This document shows, in pieces, positions 35,641 through 46,334 of a DNA stretch of 64,000 bases. Each line of letters opens with the position of its first letter. Position 1 is the first letter of the stretch. Source of the stretch: Siphonodentalium dalli (taxonomy: Eukaryota > Mollusca > Scaphopoda > Gadilida > Siphonodentaliidae); NCBI GenBank assembly GCA_032622095.1, contig CP136063.1, forward strand, positions 118,566,723 to 118,630,722, read 5' to 3'. Made by a program: the position numbers and the translations under genes. The notes below the pieces were generated by a model. It was not told the DNA's origin, did not search any database, and worked only from the letters and a program-made list of their open reading frames with translations.

Positions 35641-36176
35641 GTTCCCGCACTGTAATATCTACAGATCCAGATACGATATAAGACCAGATACAGAAGATCT
35701 CCTTCCCGGTAGCTCCTCTAGAGATGTTTTATCCTCGTTTCGAGGGTTCCACCGCCTCTGAGACTCGGGCAGTAGTCGATGGTGATCCCCTCTTTGGCTT
35801 TGCGACTCGGGGCGATAGTTACCCCAAACATGGAGCGGGAGGGGCATCCCATCCAGCCACCATAGTGGGCTCCTTGGACTGTCGTACGGGATGTCAATCT
35901 ACTCAAGCCTCGGGTCGACCGTTGGCGGGTTGGCGTGCCCAGGTACGGCCGTGGCTTCTCATCTAACATTTGAACCATGCCGTCCATTGCTACAAGTCAC
36001 CATCTCAGGGTCAGCACGATTGGGGGTTCGCCCTGTCCCTATGATAATCCTATATGCCTTCGGTCCCTGCTGGGCTTGGGCTTGGGCCGAAATTCCCAAG
36101 CATGCTTCCTCCTTGTTGGCCAACTCCATGTCTGTGGGCCTGGAATTCCAGTTACTGGCCGCCTTCTGATCAATAG

Positions 36177-36320
36177 CAGCCTGTACCTTCGGGTTTGAAT
36201 CCTAATGCACAAGAATTTGTTCCTCAATGCCGTTCTAGTAGGAGGCATGCTTGGGATCCTGCCCCTCCTAACAACCCATCGCCAGTTCGGACGGATGGAG
36301 ATCGGGATCTGGAAGAGCTG
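36177..36320 (+). pseudogene. 48-codon frame with a PAM2-like motif
   Basis: Between stops at 36174 and 36321 the frame reads QPVPSGLNPNAQEFVPQCRS followed by RRHAWDPAPPNNPSPVRTDG. Residues L-N-P-N-A-x-E-F-x-P match the consensus of the PAM2 motif that binds the MLLE domain of poly(A)-binding protein. The surroundings look like a decayed retroelement or retrocopy, but no RT, protease or integrase motif was found. Origin unknown. Confidence 0.4.
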
Positions 36321-36404
36321 TAGCTCTATTCCCGAGGTGAAAAGGCTTTGGACATTCCTCTGGGAGCTCAGATAGTTGTTCGGGGTTCTCTGATGCAGAC
36401 AAGT

Positions 36405-36480
36405 GTCGCTGTAGCCAAGTGGTTATGCCATCGGACTGCAAACCTGGCGACATGGGATCGGACCAGGTATTCAAAAGTTT
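36405..36480 (+). repeat. tRNA-like sequence (Cys-like anticodon loop)
   Basis: TGTAGCCAAGTGGTTATGCC is a good A box, CTGCAAA resembles a tRNA-Cys anticodon loop, and GGGATCGGACC is a weakened B box. The acceptor stem does not close, so it is a tRNA-derived repeat head or pseudogene and not a functional tRNA. Confidence 0.45.
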
Positions 36481-38733
36481 TATTGTTCTCGGATTGTGCA
36501 GAGTTCAACTCCTTGCTTTATAAGTTGTTGCTTCTTTCAATGCACCATCCGGCTCCTGCGAGGTCATGGTCATTGCTGGAATAGAGTGTCGCCTGTGTCG
36601 ATAGTCTTCAGGAATAATCTTTGGATGATGGGTCAGTCATATCACTAAGGGTGGTAATGATACAATGGGTCACTATATGAATACACCCTAGACATATGCT
36701 CATCTTCAGAAAGCAACTGATTTCCTATCTTCACGAATCACGAATAACGTTGTGCGCACTTCATACAGACAGAAGAAGATCCTTGCCAGATGATTCCCCT
36801 CGTGCGAGATATTCACTAGCATTGGGTGTAGGATGCCAGATCATATACCGTCAACGCAACGTTTTCTTTGTAGTAAACGCTAATAATACACGGCCCTATT
36901 TGAATCTCCATTCATGGGTCATCTTGGCACATTTGATTCTTCTGGTGCTTTCCAAAAAACAGCATTGTACTGTGCTCTGTCATCAAAGGGACTCTAGGTT
37001 TCCTACAATTTTCCTTTTGTTCCAAATTACATGTATGGTTCCCTATATGTAGGAGTATGTCAGTATTCTATCCATTCAACTTTTTTTGGCTATCTTACAG
37101 GGGTGGTGCAATCATCTATTTTCGGCGAGAGTCTCTTCCCGGTCACTAGTACAGATTATTGGTCCATGATATCTCAATCCTTATAGACAATGGCATATCT
37201 TGGATTAGTGGGTGTCTGGGCCCTTTTGTTTTGAGCTGGCAGCCGTTTTTCATCGGGCTCGATCTCGGACTAGGGACACTGCCCCCTCAAGAATTGACTT
37301 TGGGATTGGTTCTCATATTTTTATAGGGGTCTCCTTTATAATTTGAGGCCTTTTGTCTCACAAGGGTTAGCCCGTTCAATGCGTTATTTCGAGATCCCCC
37401 TCAATTTTCATTTTCTATCCATCAGGAAATCGATATTTCTTCCCTTCTGGGGGGGGGGGGGGGTGGGGGGACACATTCCTTGTCCAGTAAGTACTCAACT
37501 GAAACATTGCTAGCTCTTAGCTCCGAGGGAGGTCATCTCAGTCTCCATGTCTTTCTGAAAATATCTACTTTATTTGCAGGGCCTTCAATCCAAGTCTCCA
37601 CTATATGTTTAGTTTGGGCCCTCTGGTAGCTGGCCAACATGTATTAGTCTTATGGTGTAATTACATACATTGGCTTATGGTGATATTGTACATATTGTAG
37701 GTTATCAGGTCAATCTAGTTCTTTGATTGAGGTGCATAGGAGTGTTTATCTTTCCTCGTGGCCTCCACCTGCCAGAAAATTCTATATTATACCATATAGT
37801 TCAGTGGGCAAGATAACTTTGACGGAGATACAATATTTTTCAAATAAGTAAAACATATATCTCCTAGAAGTATCTTGCCCAATGAACTCTGAGCTCCCTC
37901 GCAGGGTTTCGCACCCACCTCGCTCACGAGGAATGTCCTAATGGGGGAAAAAGTGAGAGAGAAAAAGCTTAAGCTATCTGGCTTCGAGGTAATTGGTCAT
38001 TTGGAGATCACATGATCAGAGGTTATTACAGGAGGTCAAGAAACATGATAAAATGTACCATAGAATTTTCGTACCGTTTTCAACTCGGGTTTGTTAACCC
38101 TTCTTTGTTAATTTTGGGAATATACCATATAATTCAGTGGGCAAGATACTTCTAGGAGATATATATTTTACTTATTTGAAAAATAATGTTTCCGACTAAA
38201 TCCTGAAAAGTTACCCATAATTCTGTTGTGGTTAAGGAGTCGATTATTTAGGGCATTACTGTATGCAATATTCTTGTGATCTGAATTTCATGACTCAAAA
38301 AGTCTGATGACTAACTCATCTGATATATCAAGGGAGTTTTTTTTAGCATGAACGCATGTGAGGCTAGGAAGCACTTGTATTAGAGATACCCTATAAAACA
38401 CAAGGAATGTAATTCTACATATTAAGTTCCTTTGAACCTAAAGTCATTAGTTGTCCTTATCTTGGACGCAGAGATAATGGAGAAATGAGCTCTCATGTCA
38501 TACAATAAAAGTATAAAAGTATGAAGCAAAAATGGTATTGTTACCTGTAAAAACGGTGGTTGGCAATAAATTGTATAATGTAGCAGCAGTAAATATTTGG
38601 AGCGACACTCTTTTTGGGAAGATTTAATGATTATCTCATGTGATAAAGCTAAGAATATCACAAGATTGTTTCATTGTGCCAACCACTTGATTACAATAAT
38701 CACCATCAAAACACAAGTTCTGCTTTATATATA

Positions 38734-39293
38734 CAGTCGATTTCGGTTAATAGAATATGCTAGGTGCAGCAAATTTTTATTTGAATAACCGATTATTTGA
38801 TTAGACGAATTTGCACCAAAACGTTGTAATTTCGAGTTGACGATGTACCACTGACTTGACCGATGTTTGTTTGATATAATGTTTGTTTGTTATTAAATGT
38901 GTATTTACTTCATAATATTGTTCTCTTTATTGATTGTTTCATATAATATTAAAATATTTGTAATACCATTGTCAGACCGTAAAGCACTCGCTTTTGAAAC
39001 ATTTTATGTCACCCATTTTCGATCTAATACGATTGTCTGCGGTTTCTTGACATAAACTATAATATTTTGGATGAAATACCTTCAACTAAGTTCTAGAATG
39101 CACGAAAATACCGACTTTCGGAGCACATTTTTGCGAATATTCTATTCTATTAAGCGATAGTCCGCTTGGGAGTCTATTCGAATAAGCAATTAAAAAATAC
39201 AGATGTACTATTAAAATGGTTTTGGAATCCGAAATATTATTATAATAAACGAATTATTTGATTAACCATTATTCGATTAATTGGAATTGACTG
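38734..39293. mobile_element. TA-flanked TIR element R
   Basis: 560 bp with ends CAGTCGATTTCGGTTAATAG and ATTAATTGGAATTGACTG, and TA on both sides. CAGT termini and TA duplication fit Tc1/mariner. Several ATTCGAATAAGC/ATTATTTGATTA motifs lie near both ends. No transposase. Confidence 0.7.
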
Positions 39294-40437
39294 TACTAGT
39301 ATGGCATGGCTAAATAGCGGTATACCACTATTTAGCACTGGAGATTAAAAGCATTACATGTACGTCATGATGTTGTAATTCACAAATTATCCTGGCAACT
39401 CGCATGCCGCTACATCCAAGAATGATGTGGATGTTGCAAAATTTCTGCAACTGGGAAGAAAATTCAATAAATACCTATTAATCGCGTTCATATTTAGTTT
39501 TGAACACATTTCTGTACTAAGAAATAAATCAGATTTCATATTGTTGCGATGATTTATCCTCAATTTTCATTATATATATATAGCTTATTAGCAACCAATT
39601 TCAAATGGAAACTTACTTGAAATAATTGTTGCACCTGCTAGCAGAACGTGTCAGTAGAGGGGTTTCCAAAAGGAACTTACAAGGTTTGAAACACCAAAAT
39701 CGATGTTTGAGCATATAATGTTGATTATGAAGTGGCCTGACTCATGAAAATTACTTCATAAATAAAACTGTGGCCGATGGAATATGCCAGATCAGGACCC
39801 GTCTTTCTCTTGCTTTTTATTTAAGTCCCACTAACACCAAAAAACTATATTTCGAAATGGTGTGATTCGGTTCTCCGTTTATTTTATCAACACAAAAGTC
39901 TAAACGCACATGTACGTACGACATTGTCACAACTCGCACGGCAAGTAAAACACAAGAATTCTAATTTGCTGCAATTTTGACAAGTGGCTTGCGAAAATCG
40001 TCAACAAAACTACCGCTCTGATTACTAATATCCATTTTGTCATTATGTTTTAGTGCGGGAATTGTTCTCAAATCACATAGAAAATTTGACTTTTGGAGCG
40101 ATCGGGTTTCGTCATTTTTGCTGGAAAACCCTATGCTAAGTATAGAAACACAGACTAGTACCCAGTCGGTGACAGAGTCAGAAAGGAAGTATGACTGGTG
40201 TGCTCTGATAGAGATTGCCAGTCTTTAACGATCATGACTGAAGAGCAGTATATACCACTTTAGAAATTGTGACTAAAGAGTGCTATTCTGCTCTTTAGTC
40301 ACGTTTGTAAAGAGCCACGGCCATATATACAAACCTCAAACATTTAATTTACTAAATCAAAAGAACTATTTCCATCAACAGTAATTGTTTAATAAGAAAT
40401 CATACTTGTAGTATATATAATTTATTCACAATTTCAG

Positions 40438-40509
40438 GCACAGAGGAGGAGGTCACTTTGGAAGAAGGTTGATCTTGCTAAGCTATATGCATGGAGAATG
40501 GATTTACAG
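40438..40509 (+). CDS. NBAS: NBAS exon H
   Basis: A 72 bp exon (TTTCAG acceptor, CAG|GTGATT donor), 24 codons, phase 0 at both ends: a basic stretch AQRRRSLWKK followed by VDLAKLYAWRMDLQ. It is divergent from vertebrate NBAS in sequence but sits in the expected place between the A-W-R-[VI]-L-S blade and the D-G-[VI]-F-K strand. Because it is 3n in length, its loss by skipping would keep the frame. The piggyBac-like MITE V3 starts only 23 bp past its donor. Confidence 0.85.
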
Positions 40510-40532
40510 GTGATTGACTAATTTACTCATAA

Positions 40533-41059
40533 CCCTTTCATGAAGGGAGCTGCACTGGTGCAGCATTAAATACTATGTGCCAGTGCATTCTCTTGTATAT
40601 GCAGGTCTAGAATATGGAGCCTCGCATATATAAGAGAATGTACTTGCTTACAAGGTGAAGGTAAATATTGTTAGGTCAATGCATTCTCATATACCCTGCT
40701 GGACAAAACATGTGTCCACTTAATCGCGGTGCGGTTTGTGTTGCCACCGGGGGCCGAACTGCAACTACACTGCGGTTCCTCCGACTAACTGCAATTGGGC
40801 CGCGGTGTACTTGCCGTTCGGTCGTGGTCTACATGCCGTTCGGCCGTGGTGTACTTGCCTTTCGGTCGCGGTATACTGGCCATTTGGCCGTGGTGTACTT
40901 GCCGTTCGGCCGCGGTGCTCAACCGCAGTTAGAATCTCTGACACCGTGGCCGAACGGCAAGAAAACCGCAGTGGCAATAGACACTTGTTTTGTCCAGCGG
41001 GGTATATAAGAGAATGCATTGGCACAGGGTTTCCACAAAATTTCAGGTTTAAACATGGG
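40533..41059. mobile_element. piggyBac-like MITE V3 interrupted by Z4
   Basis: It starts CCCTTTCATGAAGGGAGCTG (ATAA before it) and ends at CATGGG followed by TTAA. Interior ATTCTCTTGTATATGCAGG-type palindromes as in V1 and V2. Z4 has inserted into the second palindrome, splitting GCATTCTCATA from TATAAGAGAATGC. Confidence 0.7.
40694..41002. mobile_element. MITE Z, copy 4 (best preserved)
   Basis: 309 bp with termini CCCTGCTGGACAAAACATGT and CACTTGTTTTGTCCAGCGGG, with TA on both sides (40692-40693, 41003-41004). The interior holds about five 22 bp units (GTACTTGCCGTTCGGCCGCG type) and an opposite-orientation unit (GTGGCCGAACGGCAAG) beside the right end. The TA target places it in the Tc1/mariner-type group. 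Confidence 0.85.
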
Positions 41060-41689
41060 TTAAAAATTGTCAATGATATTATCTTAATGAATCTTCACAC
41101 TTTCTGGATTCCCCTGGGCCTGAATGTTTAAGCCCGTGGAAGGAGCAGGTTTGTTCAGAAGTGAACATGTTCTGTTATTTTATCAAAGAAATTAAAACAT
41201 CCAAGAGTATGTTAATGTTTACAATGTACAAAAATGTCAAGGATTGACAAAAAAACAACTTCTAGTGAAGCGCCTCTATTATGGCAGCACCCAGTTGTTT
41301 CGACATTTCTCAACACCTGGGGCAATAAAGTAAATATCAATAGGGTCACATGTAATATATAAAAACTATTCATTCATTAGCATACAAATTTAAGAGTGGA
41401 TTTGAAGTCTTAGTTTGCCTGAAAATAGTAGCAAGATATCACCCCAGGCTTTTTCAATATTAATTTTTCAATATTTTCCAAAGATAACGGCAAACTATTA
41501 GACTAATGAGCTATTCCAACAACTCATCTCAGATACTGCAAAAACTGTATATCAAACAGACTTGTTTGTAAGAAGATTTTGGTGTTCAAATTTTACAACC
41601 TCAAATAATTGTGACCGAAGTTACTTGAACACACATCTTCTCAACAGTCATCTATTATATATTTTGGAACTTATGTCTGTATGTATGTG

Positions 41690-42090
41690 TGTGTATGTTT
41701 GTTATTGACTTGAAAATGCTTGACTGATATGACTCAAGTTTGGTATGTAGGCCTACTTTGATCTGGGGAACAACATGGACGGGTCCAATTTCACATGTGA
41801 CCGTGTCCTTGACCGTGACCATATATGCTCATATAGGCATGTTTCTGGTCCTCTACTGATCCGACTCATATTTGGTATATAGGCCTACTTTGATCCTGGG
41901 AACAATATGGGCGGGTCCAATTTCATGTGCGACCTTGACCTTGTCCTCAGTCATATACGCTCATTTAGGCATGTTTCTGGACCGATCGAACAATAGTTTG
42001 TCCAGATGCTGTATATTCTGCCCTGACAAAGAAATCCCCAAATAGCCCAGATGAAGTCGGGCACATCGGCTAGTATTTATATAAGGATGG
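41690..42090. repeat. Duplicated ~135 bp unit ending in a CGGGCACATCGGCTAGT tail
   Basis: Two units, starting near 41739 and 41874, share GTATGTAGGCCTACTTTGAT, CGGGTCCAATTTCA and AGGCATGTTTCTGG. The block ends GATGAAGTCGGGCACATCGG, a kind of end also found in the 51-52 kb repeats. Non-coding. Confidence 0.6.
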
Positions 42091-42273
42091 TACACATAGT
42101 GAGCTAACAGAAATGATACATAGCTCATTCACTGTCTTTTTTTTTTGGTTAGAGTTATTTATATTTATATCTCTTCAATGCGAGATATCTTGCCACCATT
42201 TATGATCAAAAATAAAATAAATAGATTACCAATTGTGGGCTGTTTGTTATGACTTCTGCTTCGAAAATTTCAG

Positions 42274-42402
42274 GATGGTGTATTCAAGCTGAGCATTTCT
42301 ACAGACAATCAGCACCTAGCGGCCCTACATTACTCTGGTAAAGTGTCTGTCTGGGATATACCATCACTCAGACACAGGATGTCCTGGAACTTTGATGACC
42401 AG
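42274..42402 (+). CDS. NBAS: NBAS exon I (propeller blade)
   Basis: A 129 bp exon (43 codons, phase 0 to 0), acceptor TTTCAG, donor CAG|GTGTGT. It encodes DGVFKLSISTDNQHLAALHY and KVSVWDIPSLR, a canonical WD-like blade ending in the V-W-D-I-P-S signature also present in NBAS of other animals (D-G-[IV]-F-K-[ML]-S at its start). The following 1.4 kb intron is one of the few without an obvious mobile element. Confidence 0.95.
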
Positions 42403-43827
42403 GTGTGTACAGTTTGAATCTTATCTTCATTGTATTTAAAGGCCCACTTAATGTCCAGATAACATTATACACAACATATTCCATATCATATACCACTTGG
42501 AAGAGGAAGCAAAAATTTATAAATTCCACCAGAATACGGAACAGCTGTGGCCTATAGGAGTGTTCACCAAGTGATAGAGGTTCTCAGATTCATTCCAAGA
42601 CTTCCCCCGTTGTCAACTCCGAATGCATCAGAATTCATTGAGAATGATATACTTTACAGTACAGTCCGGATCAAAGTTAATCACATAACACACCTCGGTA
42701 CCTCGGCAAAAACGACATGTTCCCAGTTTATTCAACCGGATCAGTTGAGAATACAATGTTTGGACCTTCCTCTTTAAAATAGTATATAATATGGAATATG
42801 TTGTATATAATGTGATCTGGTGATTTGAAAATTAAATGGTTGTCTTTAAAATTGCATATCAATTGTTTATTCTCATCACCTAAATAGTACATAGTTACAG
42901 AGATAATGTATTCACAAAAACTATCATGGTCAGTAATCACATGATCTCATGTTGATGTGTACTGCAAATTGAAAATGGCATATCTTTAAAAATATACAGA
43001 AAAACAAGGTAATTTACATAAAGGCCGATGATGGCACAGTAATTTCATGGTGACAAGCATATGATCAATCATATTCTGAATATGCTGATACCCCACTTGT
43101 GCCAATATTTGAAAAATCATTTGTTTGTACAACTATCGTCACTAAGAAGAACATGGAATTTTTTTTTATAAATTGTTTATATTTTTATTATTTATAACTC
43201 TTCAGGTTAAACTCTTTAAATCCTTTGTTATGTAAACATTACTGTTACAGTGGAATTACTAATAAAAGTCCAATTAGTCCAATAAGATACCAAAGTTTAA
43301 TAAAAACATTGGACAAGAATTATATTTAGAATAAAACATTTGAACTTACCTCATGATTAGTGATGTTTTTTGCCAAATCACTGTAACAGTTTTGTTTACA
43401 TCATGGTTTTCAAACGCAATTTTTGTTATTGGAGATCTATCAGTAATGAATATAATAACAATGTTCTATTGCACAACCATTTGTTTATTTTTGCTTGTAT
43501 TCCTACATTTTCTGGCCATTTTTTTTTAATTTGGCACTGATATTTAGTACCATGGGAACCTGTGATCATGAGGTCTGTCTGACATTTTTATATGGAGTTA
43601 CTCCTCTTTTTCGACTTAGAAATGTTTTTGCAACATGCATAATATTGTCCTAGCTTGTATTCCTTGTTTTTATTTTCTCGAAATAATATGCATAATGTAG
43701 TTCAATTGCACTGCATGGAGTATCCTTGGTTCCATTGGGACAGTCTCACCTCTAGTTTAGTTTATTTTGTTGATATCATAACCTCAACAAGAAAAATGTC
43801 TTTCATTTTATCTTTTGTTTCCTTCAG

Positions 43828-43891
43828 CCTGGTGCAGATGATCATAATCCTAATTTCTCAGAAGATTTGCACAGAAGCAAAACCATGAAGG
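43828..43891 (+). CDS. NBAS: NBAS exon J
   Basis: A 64 bp exon (CTTCAG acceptor, AAGG|GTAAAT donor) encoding PGADDHNPNFSEDLHRSKTM. It aligns with the P-G-x-D-D-x-N-P-[DN] linker that follows the V-W-D-I-P-S blade. It ends in phase 1 (G, completed by AT of exon K). The next intron of 6.5 kb carries U1, X4, N and Q1. Confidence 0.88.
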
Positions 43892-44110
43892 GTAAATTTA
43901 TTAGCCTACTAGCTGGGGTACCCGGAGTTGCTCGATAAAGAATGAGTAACTTATTACTGCCCCTTCAAGTCATTTAAATTAATTATTAGTCACCTGAGGT
44001 AAACATCACCTATTTATGTTCCCCTTTAGGGTCAACCACACCTATCCACTGGTAATCCCCGGGTCAATTTTCCCCTGTATACCAATTTCCAGTAACCAGA
44101 GTCCAACCAT

Positions 44111-45963
44111 TTTTAGCTCAACTTACTTTTGTAAGTTTGAGCTATTGCCATGGTTTGGCGTCCGTCGTCTGTGTGTGCGTGTGTGCGTGTGCGCGTGTGT
44201 CAACAATTTCCTTTGGCGCGGGCTACAGGTTGTACCTTTGGTCTGATCTTCATGAAATTTGTCATGAATGTTGACATTGACATGTAGATGGGAACGAGTC
44301 ATTTTGGGGTCATTCGGCCAAAAAACATGGCTGCTGGCAGCCATCTTGGATTTCAAGATTCAATCCATTGGCGCGGCCTACAGGTCGTACTGTTCATCTG
44401 ACCATCATGAAATTTGTCATTGATGTTAATAATGACATGTAGATGGGAACGAGTGATTTTGGGGTTGTTCGGCCAAAAAACATGGCTGCCAGCAGCCATC
44501 TTGGATTTTACTCTTTGCATGACTAAATCCTTTGGCGCGGGCTACAGGTCGTTGTTTTGGTCGGAAGTTTATGAAATTTGTCATGGATGTTAACACTGTC
44601 ATGTAGATGGGAACGAGTGATATTGGAGTTGTTCGGCCAAAAAACATGGCCGCCAGCAGCCATCTTGGATTTTACTCTTTGCATGACTAAATCCTTTGGC
44701 GCGGGCTACAGGTTGTACCTTTGGTCTAATCTTTATGAAATTTGTCATGAATGTTGACATTGACATGTAGATGGGAACGAATCATTGTGGGGTCATTCGG
44801 CCAAAAAACATGGCCGCTGGTGGCCATCTTAGATTTCAAAATTCAATCCATTGGCGCGGGCTACAGGTCGTACTGTTCGTCTGATCATCATGAAATTTGT
44901 CATGGATGTTAATATTGACATGTAGATGGGAACGAGTCATTTTGGGGTTGTTCAGCCAATAAACATGGCCGCCAGCAGCCATCTTGGATTTTACTCTTTG
45001 CATGACTAAATCCTTTGGCGCGGGCTACAGGTCGTAGCTTCTATCGGAACATCATGAAATTTGTCATGGATGTTAACAATGACATGTAGATGGGAACGAG
45101 TGATTTTGGGGTCGTTCGGCCGAAAAACATGGCCGCCAGCAGCCATCTTGGATTTTACTCTTTGCATGACTAAATCCTTTGGCCCGGGCCACAGGTCGTA
45201 CCTTTGGTCTGATCTTTATGAAATTTGTCATGAATGTTGACATTGACATGTAGATGGGAACGAGTCATTTTGGGGTCATTCGGCCAAAAAACATGGCCGC
45301 TGGCAGCCATCTGGGATTTCAAGATTCAATCCATTGGCGCGGGCTACAGATCGTACTGTTCGCCTGATCATCATGAAATTTGTCATTGATGTTAATAATG
45401 ACATGTAGATGGGAACGAGTGATTTTGGTGTCGTTCGGCCTAAAAACATGGCCGCCAGCAGCCATCTTGGATTTTACCCTTTGCATGACTAAATCCTTTG
45501 GCACGGGCTACAGGTTGTACCTTTGGTCTAATCTTTATGAAATTTGTCATGAATGTTGACATTGACATGTAGATGGGAACGAATCATTGTGGGGTCATTC
45601 GGCCAAAAAACATGGCTGCCAGCGGCCATCTTGGATTTCAAAATTCAATCCATTGGCGCGGTCTACAGGTCGTACTGTTCGTCTGATCATCATGAAATTT
45701 GTAGGTCGTAGCTTTGGTCAGATCTTCATAAAATTTGTCATGGATGTTAACAATTATATGTAGATGGGAACGAGTCCTTTTGGGGTCAATTGACCAAAAA
45801 AAATGGCCACCAGCAGCCATCTTGTATTTTACTCTTTGCATCACTAAATCCTTTGGCGCAGGTTAGACATTTCAATTAGCACCTTTCCTATTCCTCCATT
45901 TACTGTCAACCATTAAATTATTCCCCTACCTAAGTTGAGCTACAGTGTCATTGACACTTTCAT
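44111..45963. mobile_element. Tandem-array element U1
   Basis: 5' hairpin AGCTCAACTTAC-TTTT-GTAAGTTTGAGCT, then GGCGTCCGTCGTC and a GTGTGTGC stretch, then about ten units of roughly 160 bp. Each unit contains GGCGCGGGCTACAGGT, ATGAAATTTGTCATG, ACATGTAGATGGGAACGAGT and GCAGCCATCTTGGAT. The end has a GTTGAGCTA block and the hairpin AGTGTCATTGACACT plus TTCAT. Units fall into two types by their junction (ATTCAATCC or CATGACTAAATCC). Minus-strand short frames (KMAA...HVFWPND...) are products of the array, not genes. Confidence 0.8.
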
Positions 45964-46334
45964 TATGTTTACCCATACCATAGTATGGTAAACATAGTGT
46001 CGTTGTCCGGATTGACCACTCGTCGTTAGTCCGTCCGTCTGTCTGTCTGTCTGTCTGTCTGTAGACACTTTACGCATGGTGCGATAACTCAAACTTTTTA
46101 TATCTGATCGGAACCAAATTTTGTATATGAATTTCTCAGCATAAAAGACAGATCGAGTTCGAATATGGGTTTGATCCAGTTTGATCCGACTATTTTTAAC
46201 TGAGTTATGGCCCTTTTTCGAAAAAATATATTCACTCAAAAAAAAAATTTGATTTCCTTGCTCAATTTAACAAAAATAAAATGAATATGGATATATAAAT
46301 AAAAATAATATATAATAAAATATTTTTTGTTTAA

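Larger units (their letters stand above)
34265..38186. mobile_element. Foldback S nested in T2, with a GC-richer unknown core
   Basis: Inverted ends share about 200 bp: TTATCTTGCCCACTGAACTA, TAACAAAGAAGGGTTAACAA and a block through GAAGCCAGATAGCTTAAGCT; the right copy is at about 37958-38150. A partial extra end copy lies at 37793-37900. The core (34480-37790) is more GC-rich than the host and carries SINE-like and retroelement-like pieces. From 36490 to 37790 nothing is identified apart from a 15-base G run at 37449. Confidence 0.6.
34122..38261. mobile_element. Foldback element T2, expanded by nested insertion
   Basis: The left end CAGTAATGCCCTAAATAATC and right end GATTATTTAGGGCATTACTG are flanked by TA and match T1 at 13384. 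T1's central hairpin (GTTGCCATTCATCGGAAAGC) is also present at the left. The element is split near its centre by S (34265-38186). Confidence 0.75.

Noticed and set aside
36405-36480. Functional tRNA-Cys gene
   Set aside because: Good A box but weakened B box, and no closing acceptor stem.
36696-37052. 118-codon frame as a gene
   Set aside because: No recognisable domain, no splice partners, inside the nested foldback S; treated as chance or relic.
44123-45844. Minus-strand frames with KMAA...HVFWPNDPK peptides as a protein family
   Set aside because: They recur in step with the ~160 bp U units and are broken at unit junctions; they are translations of the repeat.
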